Source: Clostridia bacterium
GTDB lineage: Bacteria > Bacillota > Clostridia > Christensenellales > CAG-138
Direction of reading: 5' to 3'
Assembly (NCBI GenBank): GCA_017509785.1
Contig: JAFWOT010000002.1
Location: 1-64,000, forward strand
Length of the DNA: 64,000 nt
Part shown: one piece after another, positions 36,650 to 44,938 of the stretch
Numbering within the stretch: the stretch's first letter is position 1
Layout: each line of letters opens with the position of its first letter
Made by a program: the position numbers and the translations under genes
The notes under the pieces: model-generated
Told to the model about the DNA's origin: nothing
The model's database searches: none
What the model saw: the letters and a program-made list of their open reading frames with translations, nothing else

Positions 36650-37543
36650 TCATTCGGCCTTTATTTCATTCGCGCGTTTATACGCCTCGTTCTTCGGGAT
36701 ATCGAGCAGGAGCGAAGCCTGCTTCGCGGCGTCCTTCACGCTCATGCCCTCGGCGAGGAGCCTGCGGAGGAGCTCGTCCACGCTCCCGGCGGAGGCCGGT
36801 TCGGCTCCTGTCTCGCCGGATATCACTATCACGCACTCGCCGCGCGGGGGTTCGTCGGAGTATCTTTCCGCGAGGGAGGAGAGGCTCCCCCGGACGGTCT
36901 CCTCATGGAGCTTCGTTATCTCCCTGACTACCGCCGCCTGCCTGTCGCCGAGTATCTGCTCGAGCTCACGCAGGGTCGCGCCGACGCGGTACGGGCTCTC
37001 ATAGACGACGGAGGTCGCCCTGATCCGCTTTATTTCCGCCGTCAGCTCCGCGCGCTCGCGGTTCTCCCGCGGGAGGAAGCCCGCAAAGAATATCCGCTTC
37101 GTGGGAAGCCCGCTCAGTATCGCCGCCGTAAGGCTCGCCGAGGCCCCGGGGAGGACCTCGAAATCTATCCCGTTCTCTATGCAGGCGCGCACGAGCCTTT
37201 CGCCGGGGTCCGATATGCAGGGCATCCCCGCGTCGGAGATATAGGCGGCCGCTCCTCCCCTTGAGACCAGCTCAACGACGCGCGCCGCCGCCGCTTCCTC
37301 GTTATGCTCGTGACAGCTCTCGAGCCTCTTCCTTATGCCGATGCGGGAGAGCATCGCCCCCGAATTGCGGGTATCCTCGCAGAAGATGACGTCGACCCCC
37401 GCGAGCGTGTCGAGAACGCGCTTCGTAACGTCGCCCATGTTGCCTATGGGCGTCGCGCAGAGGTAGAGCTTCGGCGCGAGTCGCTGTGACGGCTGTTCGT
37501 TTGTCCGCTCCACGGAAGGAGCCGCTGTTTCGAATTCATTCAT
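36650..37543 (-). CDS. rsmI: 16S rRNA (cytidine-1402-2'-O)-methyltransferase
   Basis: 297 residues from an ATG overlapping the trmN6-like stop by eight bases. LYLCATPIGNMGDVTKRVLD, VIFCEDTRNSG, SRGGAAAYISDAGMPCISDPG and ILSGLPTKRIFFAGFLPR are the tetrapyrrole-methylase-fold blocks of RsmI. It methylates the 2'-OH of C1402 in the 30S decoding centre. The coupling with an upstream TrmN6-like enzyme is the usual yabB-rsmI order. Confidence 0.95.
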   Translation of the reverse strand: MNEFETAAPSVERTNEQPSQRLAPKLYLCATPIGNMGDVTKRVLDTLAGVDVIFCEDTRNSGAMLSRIGIRKRLESCHEHNEEAAAARVVELVSRGGAAAYISDAGMPCISDPGERLVRACIENGIDFEVLPGASASLTAAILSGLPTKRIFFAGFLPRENRERAELTAEIKRIRATSVVYESPYRVGATLRELEQILGDRQAAVVREITKLHEETVRGSLSSLAERYSDEPPRGECVIVISGETGAEPASAGSVDELLRRLLAEGMSVKDAAKQASLLLDIPKNEAYKRANEIKAE

Positions 37544-38282
37544 ATTCCATGTGATAGATGCGGCGTATCTCCGGCGTGCTGCTGCCGTCCGCGCCGCATA
37601 TGACGAGCTGTTTTTCAACTATGAGCCCGGGCGCCGCTCCCTTCTTCGCCTCTATGAGGGCGAGGTAGGGCGGCTTATCCTCCCTTGCGCAGACGAGCCT
37701 CATTCTCTTTGGTTCGAGCCTTACCGCGCTGAGCGCCCGAAACGCCTCCGCGAGCCTCTCCGCGGGGCAGCAGAGGAAGAACCTTCCGCCGAATTTTATC
37801 AGCCTTTCGGCGGAGGCCGCCACCTCGTCGAACGTGCAGGTGAGATCGTGCGTCGCCGCACCCTCGAAGCCCGCTTCCCCCTTGCGGGAGATCCTTCCTC
37901 CCTCGGCGGAATGATAGGGCGGGTTGCAGACGGCGGCGTCGAACACCCCCCTGCCGAGGAGCTCATGCGCCGTTCTCATGTCTGCCTCTACAACGGCGAC
38001 GTCCTGGCCGTTCGCCTCAAAGGATCGCGCCGCCATGTCGCATTGGCCGGGCTGTATCTCAAGCGCTGTCAGCTTCGCCCCGGTCCGCCCTTCAAGCAGT
38101 ATGGCGATAACGCCCGTCCCGCTGCCGAGATCGATCACGCGATCCTTCCGGCTGACCCTCGCGAACGAAGCAAGCAGCACCGAATCCGTGCCGAAGCGGA
38201 AGCCCTTTTCGCTCTGGATTATTCCGAGCCCCTTATATTGGAGATCCTCGTATCTCTCGCCCTCCTTTAAGCGGGCGTTCAT
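37536..38282 (-). CDS. TrmN6/YfiC-like N6-adenine methyltransferase
   Basis: 248 residues. SAM-binding VIDLGSGTGVIAILL (about 49-63) and catalytic AVCNPPYHS (NPPY, about 117-125) mark an N6-adenine methyltransferase of the tRNA1(Val) A37 type (YfiC/YabB). FRFGTDSVLLASF near the N-terminus is the family signature. It overlaps parB by four bases and rsmI by eight, suggesting tight translational coupling. The RNA target in this organism is inferred from the family only. Confidence 0.9.
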   Translation of the reverse strand: MNARLKEGERYEDLQYKGLGIIQSEKGFRFGTDSVLLASFARVSRKDRVIDLGSGTGVIAILLEGRTGAKLTALEIQPGQCDMAARSFEANGQDVAVVEADMRTAHELLGRGVFDAAVCNPPYHSAEGGRISRKGEAGFEGAATHDLTCTFDEVAASAERLIKFGGRFFLCCPAERLAEAFRALSAVRLEPKRMRLVCAREDKPPYLALIEAKKGAAPGLIVEKQLVICGADGSSTPEIRRIYHMEYE

Positions 38283-39148
38283 TCTTCCGTTCCCATTATG
38301 GCTTCGTAAACCGACTGGAGCCCCTCGTCGGTGTAGTATTCGATGACTATCCTGCCCTTGTGCTCGTCGCCCTGGATATCCACCCTTGTGCCGAGCCTCT
38401 CGCGCATGCGCGTGCGCGCCGCGGCAAGGTCGTTCGAAAGCCGCCTCGTCCTGCGGGGGCGCTTATGAAGCTCCTCAAGGAGTATGGCCTTCTTGACCTG
38501 CTCCTCCGTCTCGCGGACGGACCAGCCGCTCTCGGCGCATTTCACCGCGAGCTTTTCGAGCAGCTCCTCATCCTCGACCGAAGCCAGCACCCTCGCGTGG
38601 CCTGGTGCGATTGTCCCCTCGCGCAGGAATCCCTGCACGGCCTCCGGGAGCTTCAGCAGCCTGACCGAGTTCGCGATGGCGGGTCTGCTCTTCGAGAGGC
38701 GCTTTGCGACCTCCTCCTGCGTGAGGTCATGCTCGTTCATGAGGAAGCGTATCGCAGCAGCCTCCTCGATGGGGTTGAGGTTTTCCCTCTGAATGTTCTC
38801 TATAAGGGCGACCTCCATGACCTCGCGCCCGTCCATATCGCGGACTATGGCGGGGACCTCCGTCTTTTCCGCCATCATTGCGGCGCGGAACCTGCGCTCG
38901 CCGGCTATTATGGTGTAGCGCTCGCCGTTCCTCCTGACTATGAGGGGCTGAACGATCCCGTGCTCGCGGATGGAATCCGCAAGCTCCTTAAGCCGCTCCT
39001 CATTGAACTGCTTGCGGGGCTGATCGGGGTTGTTGTCGATAAGGTTGACGGAGATCATCCGCACGACGTCCGTCTCCTGCGGCTCGTATGAGCCGAACAG
39101 CGAATCGAGTCCCTTGCCGAGACCCTTCGGTTTCTTATTTGTTGCCAT
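38279..39148 (-). CDS. parB: Chromosome partitioning protein ParB (Spo0J)
   Basis: 289 residues from the ATG at 39148 (a TTG at 39157 is possible). KGLGKGLDSLFG start; CTPase motifs IIAGERRFRAA (box II, about 81-91) and ENIQRENLNPIEEA; HTH LTQEEVAKRLSKSRPAIANS. ParB loads as a CTP-dependent clamp at parS, two copies of which lie 0.9 kb upstream (39992-40044). It overlaps the soj stop, the standard soj-parB pair. Confidence 0.97.
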   Translation of the reverse strand: MATNKKPKGLGKGLDSLFGSYEPQETDVVRMISVNLIDNNPDQPRKQFNEERLKELADSIREHGIVQPLIVRRNGERYTIIAGERRFRAAMMAEKTEVPAIVRDMDGREVMEVALIENIQRENLNPIEEAAAIRFLMNEHDLTQEEVAKRLSKSRPAIANSVRLLKLPEAVQGFLREGTIAPGHARVLASVEDEELLEKLAVKCAESGWSVRETEEQVKKAILLEELHKRPRRTRRLSNDLAAARTRMRERLGTRVDIQGDEHKGRIVIEYYTDEGLQSVYEAIMGTEE

Positions 39149-39905
39149 CTCTTTCAAGGAGCTCCTTTGCTAAATTCCTGTATGCCGCCGCGCCCGCGCT
39201 CTTCGGGTCGTACAGCGTTATCGGCAGACCGAAGCTCGGCGCCTCACCGAGGCGCACGGAGCGCGGTATGACAGTCTCATAAACCTTGTTCCTGAAGAAT
39301 TTCTTCACCTCGCCGACGACCATCGGCGAAAGATTCGTTCTCGCGTCGTACATCGTCATTACGACGCCCTCGACCTCGAGATCGTCGTTGAGATGCTGAC
39401 GCACGAGCTTCACCGTATTCATGAGCTGTGCCAGCCCCTCGAGGGCGTAGTACTCGCATTGGATGGGCACGAGGAGCGTATTCGCCGCCGTCAGCGCGTT
39501 GAGCGTCAAAAGCCCGAGGGAGGGCGGGCAGTCGATGAATACGTAATCGTATTTCTTAGCGGTCTCCTTCAGCGCGGTGCGCAGCTTCCTTTCACGCGCC
39601 ATCATGGGCACGAGCTCGACCTCCGCTCCCGCAAGCTCGATCCTCGAGGGGATCACGTCGAGCGTATCTATCCTCGTTTTGACTATCGCCTTTTCGGCTT
39701 CCACCTCGTTTATGAGCACGTCGTAGACGCTGAATTCACAGGCGTCCTTATCAACGCCCACGCCGCTCGTCGCGTTGCCCTGCGGGTCAACGTCCACGAG
39801 CAGTACGCGCTTTCCCGCCTGCGCCGTGCATGCCGCAAGATTGACGGCCGTTGTGGTCTTGCCCACGCCGCCCTTCTGATTGGCTATCGCAACTATTTTA
39901 GTCAT
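39135..39905 (-). CDS. soj: Chromosome partitioning ATPase ParA (Soj)
   Basis: 256 residues from the ATG at 39905 (AAGAGG upstream). Deviant Walker A KIVAIANQKGGVGKTTTAVN (about 3-22), Walker A' VLLVDVDPQGNATSG, and Walker B YVFIDCPPSLGLLT. A small ParA of the chromosomal type. Soj binds DNA nonspecifically as an ATP dimer and, in Bacillus, regulates DnaA. It has its own promoter at 39949-39977, with parS just upstream. Confidence 0.97.
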   Translation of the reverse strand: MTKIVAIANQKGGVGKTTTAVNLAACTAQAGKRVLLVDVDPQGNATSGVGVDKDACEFSVYDVLINEVEAEKAIVKTRIDTLDVIPSRIELAGAEVELVPMMARERKLRTALKETAKKYDYVFIDCPPSLGLLTLNALTAANTLLVPIQCEYYALEGLAQLMNTVKLVRQHLNDDLEVEGVVMTMYDARTNLSPMVVGEVKKFFRNKVYETVIPRSVRLGEAPSFGLPITLYDPKSAGAAAYRNLAKELLERDGNK

Positions 39906-39948
39906 GGCAACCTCTTGATGATTGATTCCCCCGTGGGGGTTCGCCTTA

Positions 39949-39977
39949 ATTATAAATGAAAACTCCCTCCGATGCAA
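39949..39977 (-). promoter_or_regulatory. Sigma-A promoter of soj-parB
   Basis: TTGCAT, 17 bp, TATAAT on the minus strand. The first parS palindrome starts 14 bp upstream of the -35 box, so ParB or Noc bound there could influence it. Confidence 0.75.
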
Positions 39978-39991
39978 CAGCCAATTCAAAT

Positions 39992-40007
39992 TGTTTCACG
40001 TGAAACA
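39992..40007. promoter_or_regulatory. parS: parS site 1
   Basis: TGTTTCACGTGAAACA, exact match to the Bacillus parS consensus; the perfect palindrome extends to 22 bp (39989-40010). Confidence 0.96.
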
Positions 40008-40028
40008 ATTCTGGCAGAGAAAAGGGAA

Positions 40029-40044
40029 TGTTTCACGTGAAACA
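40029..40044. promoter_or_regulatory. parS: parS site 2
   Basis: TGTTTCACGTGAAACA again, extended to a 26-bp perfect palindrome (40024-40049). Centre-to-centre distance to site 1 is 37 bp; it lies just after the noc stop at 40055. Confidence 0.96.
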
Positions 40045-40054
40045 TTCCCGCGGT

Positions 40055-40885
40055 TCATCTGTGCATCACGCGGATCGTTATATCGACGCCGTTCTCGAGA
40101 TCCCTCTGCTCGACGTCCACGCACAGCCCGCTTTCCCGAAGCTGTTCGCAGGCGGAGTTGACCGTGTTGATGAAGAGCCGGTAGTCGCGGAATATGCGTA
40201 TCATGCGGGGCCTCGCTTTGCCGGCGGGCGTATCGCCCTTGAGAAGTTTCGATATCTCCCTTTCGCTCTCCTTGACCGAGAGTCCCTCCGCGCGTATCCT
40301 CCCGAGGGCGGTCCTGCGGAGCTCGTCGGTCGGCAGGCGGAGCAGCTCCCGCGCATGCCTTTCGGAGAGCCCGGCGGAGGAGATCTCCCTTCTCATGGAG
40401 GGCTCGAGCTTCAGGAGCCTCAGCTTGTTGGCAATATAGCTCTGGCTCTTGCCGAGGAGTGAGCCCAGCTCCTCCTGCGTGACCGACCGCCTTTTGAGGA
40501 GCTGTTCAAAGCATTCCGCCTCCTCGAAATAATTGAGATCCTCCCTCTGAAGGTTCTCGATCACAGCCATCAGCGCCGGGTCCCCGCGCTCAAGATCCCC
40601 GCGGACGATGCAGCGCACGTGCCTCCACCCGAGGGAGCGCACCGCGCGAAGGCGCCGCTCGCCCGCGATGAGCTCGTAAACGTCGCCTTGCCTCTGCACT
40701 ATGAGCGGCTGTATTAGCCCGACACTCTCTATCGAGGCGGCAAGCTCGTCGATCGAGGTCTCGTCAAAGCTTTGCCTCGGCTGATCGGGATTGGGCACGA
40801 TGAGCGCGACGGGAAGCTCCGCAAGATGGGAGGGTCTGTTCTTCACGCTGCGGCTCTGATCCCTCTTTCCCTCAAATATGGACAT
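40055..40885 (-). CDS. noc: ParB paralog, nucleoid occlusion protein Noc-like
   Basis: 276 residues from the ATG at 40885 (GGAGG seven bases upstream). Shares the ParB CTPase core: YELIAGERRLRAVRSLGW and ENLQREDLNYFEEAE. Its HTH reads VTQEELGSLLGKSQSYIANK followed by LRLLKL, the Noc-like form. Noc binds NBS sites, near relatives of parS, and the membrane to block division over the nucleoid. It lies between rsmG and soj, the usual noc position. No separate NBS sites were recognised. The extreme N-terminus (MSIFEGKRDQ) could be the membrane-targeting helix. Confidence 0.9.
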   Translation of the reverse strand: MSIFEGKRDQSRSVKNRPSHLAELPVALIVPNPDQPRQSFDETSIDELAASIESVGLIQPLIVQRQGDVYELIAGERRLRAVRSLGWRHVRCIVRGDLERGDPALMAVIENLQREDLNYFEEAECFEQLLKRRSVTQEELGSLLGKSQSYIANKLRLLKLEPSMRREISSAGLSERHARELLRLPTDELRRTALGRIRAEGLSVKESEREISKLLKGDTPAGKARPRMIRIFRDYRLFINTVNSACEQLRESGLCVDVEQRDLENGVDITIRVMHR

Positions 40886-40892
40886 AAAAACA

Positions 40893-40940
40893 CCTCCGGT
40901 CGGAATCGGCTGATCTTCCATACCGATTCGACGCCGGAGG
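40893..40940 (-). promoter_or_regulatory. Leader hairpin masking the noc ribosome binding site
   Basis: On the minus strand CCTCCGG...GAATCGG-type arm pairs with CCGATTC...CCGGAGG: two seven-base helices (40893-40899 with 40934-40940; 40903-40909 with 40923-40929) around a 13-base loop. The GGAGG of the noc Shine-Dalgarno is in the stem. Confidence 0.65.
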
Positions 40941-40989
40941 CTTCCTTCCTGCATCTGGCGCAAACAAAGCCCTTTTGCGACAATACTTT

Positions 40990-41700
40990 TCAGAGCGGCT
41001 TTTTCTGCGCCGTCCCCGCCCTGCGCGGGTAAGCGGAGGGAGTCTTCGCGAGCTTTTCCGCGGAGACCACAGTCCTCGCGCCCCAGGGGACTTCGAATCC
41101 CGCGACGGTCAGCGAACAGCTCAGCACCTTCACGGCGTTTGAGCAGGCTTCCGTTTCGGCTTCAACGCCGCCCGCCTTATACATGAGCGATCGCCCGCCC
41201 ACCTTAAGAAACGGCACGGTCAGCTCGAGCAGTACGTTCATGGGTGCGACCGCCCGCGTCAGCGCGATATCGAAGTGCGCCCTCAGCGCGTCGTTCCGGG
41301 CCGCGTCCTCGGCCCTCGCGTGGATGCACCGTGCGCGTATGCCGAGCTTTTCCGTCACTTCCTCAAGGAATCTCACCCTCTTGCCGAGCGAATCCACGAG
41401 CGTCAGCTCCATATCGGGCCTCATTATCGCAAGAGGTATCCCCGGAAAGCCAGCGCCCGTACCGACGTCTATCACCCTCGCGCCCTGCGGGATCATCGCC
41501 ATGCCGAGCAGGCTGTCCGCAAAATGCTTCTGCGCGACCTCGGCGGGGGAGGTGATGCGGGTAAGATTTACGCTGCGGTTTCGCTCTATCAATTCGTCAT
41601 AGTAAATTATGAAACGCCGCGCCTGTTCGTCCGTCAGCTCCGGTATGGCTTCGCGGAGCAGCTCCGCCGTCATGCTTTCGGCTGTGATTATCTCATCCAT
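40990..41700 (-). CDS. rsmG: 16S rRNA (guanine-527-N7)-methyltransferase
   Basis: 236 residues. VNLTRITSPAEVAQKHFADSL (about 44-64), SAM motif VIDVGTGAGFPGIPLAI and ALTRAVAPMNVLLEL are GidB/RsmG hallmarks. It methylates N7 of G527 in 16S rRNA. The ATG overlaps the mnmG stop by eight bases. The neighbour order mnmE-mnmG-rsmG-noc-soj-parB is that of many Firmicutes. Confidence 0.97.
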   Translation of the reverse strand: MDEIITAESMTAELLREAIPELTDEQARRFIIYYDELIERNRSVNLTRITSPAEVAQKHFADSLLGMAMIPQGARVIDVGTGAGFPGIPLAIMRPDMELTLVDSLGKRVRFLEEVTEKLGIRARCIHARAEDAARNDALRAHFDIALTRAVAPMNVLLELTVPFLKVGGRSLMYKAGGVEAETEACSNAVKVLSCSLTVAGFEVPWGARTVVSAEKLAKTPSAYPRRAGTAQKKPL

Positions 41701-43585
41701 TGGCTCCCTCCTTGTTTGAAACGCTCTTAAGGTAAACGCTCAGCACCGCGATATCCGAAGGGCTCACGCCCGAGATCCGCGAAGCCTGCCCAAGCGTCTC
41801 CGGGCGAATGGCGGTGAGCTTCTGCCTCGCCTCGATGCGCAGGTTCGATATGCCCATGAAATCGACTCCCGCCGGTATGCGCTCGCACTCGAGCTCACGC
41901 AGCCTGCGGATCTCCGTTTCCTGCCTTTTGATGTAACCGCCGTAGAGGGCCTCGACCTCGATCTCCTCCCCGGCTTCGCTTCCGACGTCGGGCAGATCGA
42001 AGAGCGCGGCAAGATCGGTGTACCCGACGCCCGCGCGCTTCAAAAGCGTGTCGAGCCGAACGCTGCCCCTCACCTCGGCAGAGTCCTTCGCACGGAGCAT
42101 CGCATTCAGCCTCTCATCCGCGGGGACCGATCTGCAAAGAGCGGAATTTGCCTTATCTATCAAGGCTTTTTTCCGCATGAGCCTTTCATATCTTTCGACG
42201 GTGACGGCTCCCGCGCGATACGCCCTTTCGGTGAGGCGGAGGTCGGCGTTGTCCTGCCGCAGGAGCATCCTGTACTCCGCCCGGCAGGTCATCATGCGGT
42301 AGGGCTCATTCGTGCCCTTCAGGGTAAGGTCGTCGCACAGCACGCCGAGATAAGCGTCCGCACGCCCTATTATGAGCGGCTCCCCCCCCTTTAAATAGAG
42401 AGCGGCATTGATGCCGGCGTAAACGCCCTGCGCGGCGGCCTCCTCATAGCCGGAGCTGCCGTTTATCTGCCCCGCGAGGAAGAGCCCCGGTATCCTGCGG
42501 CTCATGAGCCGCGAATCGAGCTCCGTCGGGTCTATGCAGTCGTACTCTATCGCGTAGCCGTAGCGGGTAATACGGCAGTTTTCCATCCCCTCGACGGTGC
42601 GAAGCATCTCGTCCTGCACGTCCCGCGGGAGGCTCGTCGACATCCCCTGCACGTACATCTCGTCCGTCGTGAGTCCCTCCGGCTCGATGAAGAGCTGGTG
42701 GCGGTCCTTGTCCGCAAAGCGAACTATCTTATCCTCGATCGATGGGCAGTATCTCGTCCCCGTCGCGTGTATGGCGCCCGTGAACATCGGCGCACGGTCG
42801 AGGTTTTCCCTTATGATATCATGGGTTTTTTTGTTCGTGTAGGTGAGATGGCAGGGCTGCTGCTCCTTATTCAGCTCGTCCGTCATGAACGAGAAATGCG
42901 GGATGGGCACGTCCCCGTACTGGGGCTGCATGCGGGTGAGATCGAGCGTGCTCCCCTTGACCCTCGGCGGGGTGCCCGTCTTGAAGCGGCGAAGCTCGAA
43001 GCCGAGCTCCTTAAGAGACCCCGAGAGCAGCGTCGCGCTCGAGAGCCCCGAAGGCCCCCTGTCGCGGTGGAATTCGCCCGTGTGCACGCGCGAATTGAGG
43101 TATACGCCCGAGCAGATCACGGCAGCGCGGCAGGGGATGAGAGCGCCGAGCGCCGTCCTCACACCGCTGACGCGCCCGTTTTCCGTAAGTATCTCCGCGC
43201 ATTCGTCCTGTATGAGGGTGATCCTCTCCTCATTTTCGAGGGCGCGTTTCATTCTCTCATGGTAGCGGCGCTTGTCCATCTGCGCGCGCAGTGAATGCAC
43301 CGCCGGGCCCTTGCCGGTGTTGAGCATCCTCATCTGTATGAAGCATTCATCCGAAGCCAGACCCATCTCGCCGCCGAGGGCGTCCACCTCCCGCACGAGA
43401 TGCCCCTTTGAGGTGCCGCCGATGGAGGGATTGCATGCCATGAGCGCGACCGAATCGAGATCCATGCATATGACGGCCGTTTTCAGTCCCATGCGGGCGC
43501 AGGCAAGCGCGGCCTCACAGCCGGCATGCCCCGCTCCTATCACGGCAATATCGTGTTTTTCACCCGCAAAAACGCTTTCCATCAT
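41693..43585 (-). CDS. mnmG: tRNA uridine-5-carboxymethylaminomethyl modification enzyme MnmG
   Basis: 630 residues. FAD Rossmann IAVIGAGHAGCEAALACARMG (near residue 13), CNPSIGGTSKGHLVREVDALGG, MLNTGKGPAVHSLRAQMDK and the C-terminal ASRISGVSPSDIAVLSVYLK. With MnmE it places the (carboxymethyl)aminomethyl group on U34 of several tRNAs. 12 bp downstream of mnmE; the ATG follows ACAGATGATG-like sequence with a weak Shine-Dalgarno (GGAGCAGATG). Confidence 0.98.
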   Translation of the reverse strand: MMESVFAGEKHDIAVIGAGHAGCEAALACARMGLKTAVICMDLDSVALMACNPSIGGTSKGHLVREVDALGGEMGLASDECFIQMRMLNTGKGPAVHSLRAQMDKRRYHERMKRALENEERITLIQDECAEILTENGRVSGVRTALGALIPCRAAVICSGVYLNSRVHTGEFHRDRGPSGLSSATLLSGSLKELGFELRRFKTGTPPRVKGSTLDLTRMQPQYGDVPIPHFSFMTDELNKEQQPCHLTYTNKKTHDIIRENLDRAPMFTGAIHATGTRYCPSIEDKIVRFADKDRHQLFIEPEGLTTDEMYVQGMSTSLPRDVQDEMLRTVEGMENCRITRYGYAIEYDCIDPTELDSRLMSRRIPGLFLAGQINGSSGYEEAAAQGVYAGINAALYLKGGEPLIIGRADAYLGVLCDDLTLKGTNEPYRMMTCRAEYRMLLRQDNADLRLTERAYRAGAVTVERYERLMRKKALIDKANSALCRSVPADERLNAMLRAKDSAEVRGSVRLDTLLKRAGVGYTDLAALFDLPDVGSEAGEEIEVEALYGGYIKRQETEIRRLRELECERIPAGVDFMGISNLRIEARQKLTAIRPETLGQASRISGVSPSDIAVLSVYLKSVSNKEGANG

Positions 43586-43597
43586 CTGCTCCGATGC

Positions 43598-44935
43598 TTA
43601 TTTTCCTATACAAAAGCTTGAAAAAATCGTGTTTACAAGATCCTCCGCCGCGTCCTCTCTCCCTGTTATGGAGGCGAGGCCCGTCATCGCTTCCCGCAGT
43701 TCGAATACAGCCGTGTCGGGCGTCCCGGCAGAGAGCCCCGTGCATGCGGCCTCGAGTGCGCTTTTCGCCTGCTCAAGGGCTCGGATATGCCTCACGTTGG
43801 TGACTTCCGGTTCGAGCTCACCCGGCGCCGCCATTGAGGCGATGCGCTTCCGCAGCTCCGTCAATCCTTCGCCCGTCAGCGCGCTTACCTTCACCGCGGG
43901 CAGGCCGCGGAAGCTCCCTCCGGCGTCCGGCGCGAGGACGGCCGGCAGATCGCTCTTCGTAATGACAGCAAGCGTTTTCCCCGCGTCCGCCGAGGCGATG
44001 AGCTCCTCATCCTCGGGAAGAGTCGCCCTCGATCTGTCGATGAGCAGCAGCACGACGTCCGCGTCGTGCCGCTCCTTCAGGGAGCGCTCTATCCCCATTC
44101 TTTCGACGGCGTCGTCCGTTTCGCGTATGCCGGCAGTGTCGATGAATACCACGGGCAGTCCCTCGATCGAAACGGCCTCCTCGACCGTGTCCCTCGTCGT
44201 GCCGGGTATCTCAGTGACGATCGCTCTTTCCCTCTTTATGAGCGCGTTTAAAAGCGAGCTCTTTCCCACGTTCGGGCTGCCGATTATGGCTGTCCTTACG
44301 CCCTCGCGCAGCACCCTTGCCTTTAAACCGCTCTCAATAAGCGAAGAAATATCGTCTTTAACGGCTATAATTTTATTTATCGCCTCATTTATATCGAATT
44401 CGATCTCGTCGGTATCGTCATCGACGAACGCGGCCGTTTCCGCCAGGACGCCTTTCACCCTTTCATAGAGCGAACCGATGACCGCGGAAAGACGCCCCTC
44501 GAGCTGGCGGGCGGCGGCGCGGCGCTGTCTCTCGGCGGTGGAAGCTATGAGATCCATCACCGCCTCGCTCTCAGCGAGATCCATCTTGCCGTTGAGATAG
44601 GCGCGCTTCGTGAATTCGCCCGGCTCGGCGGGGCGGGCAAGCCCCGTTTGCCCGATGAGCTCCGCAAGCCTTCTCACGACGGCGTACGAACCGTGGACGG
44701 AGATCTCCGCCATGTCCTCGCCGGTGTAGGAATGCGGCGCCTCAAAGAATACCGCCGTGCAGGTATCGACGGTCTCGCCCTCTCCGTCTGCTATGCGGCC
44801 GAAGCCCGCGCGCCTGTGTTCGATGCGCCCGGTGAAAAGCTTTTCGAGTATGGGGCGCGCGTTCGCTCCGCTTATTCTCATAATTGCAATTGCACCGCCC
44901 ACGGGGGTGGACAGTGCAAAAACGGTTGATTCCAT
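43598..44935 (-). CDS. mnmE: tRNA modification GTPase MnmE
   Basis: 445 residues. N-terminal formyl-THF-binding domain STPVGGAIAIMRISGANA; G1 IIGSPNVGKSSLLNALI (about 219-235), G2 TRDT, G3 DTAGIRET, G4 TKSD; C-terminal CIGK with the conserved Cys. Works as a dimer with MnmG. jag is three bases upstream, so the genes are tightly packed. Confidence 0.98.
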   Translation of the reverse strand: MESTVFALSTPVGGAIAIMRISGANARPILEKLFTGRIEHRRAGFGRIADGEGETVDTCTAVFFEAPHSYTGEDMAEISVHGSYAVVRRLAELIGQTGLARPAEPGEFTKRAYLNGKMDLAESEAVMDLIASTAERQRRAAARQLEGRLSAVIGSLYERVKGVLAETAAFVDDDTDEIEFDINEAINKIIAVKDDISSLIESGLKARVLREGVRTAIIGSPNVGKSSLLNALIKRERAIVTEIPGTTRDTVEEAVSIEGLPVVFIDTAGIRETDDAVERMGIERSLKERHDADVVLLLIDRSRATLPEDEELIASADAGKTLAVITKSDLPAVLAPDAGGSFRGLPAVKVSALTGEGLTELRKRIASMAAPGELEPEVTNVRHIRALEQAKSALEAACTGLSAGTPDTAVFELREAMTGLASITGREDAAEDLVNTIFSSFCIGK

Positions 44936-44938
44936 ATC

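Noticed and set aside
39928..39939. CCCCCGTGGGGG near soj considered as a terminator.
   Set aside because: It lies between the soj promoter and its ATG, has no T-run, and a terminator there would silence soj; probably just a leader hairpin.
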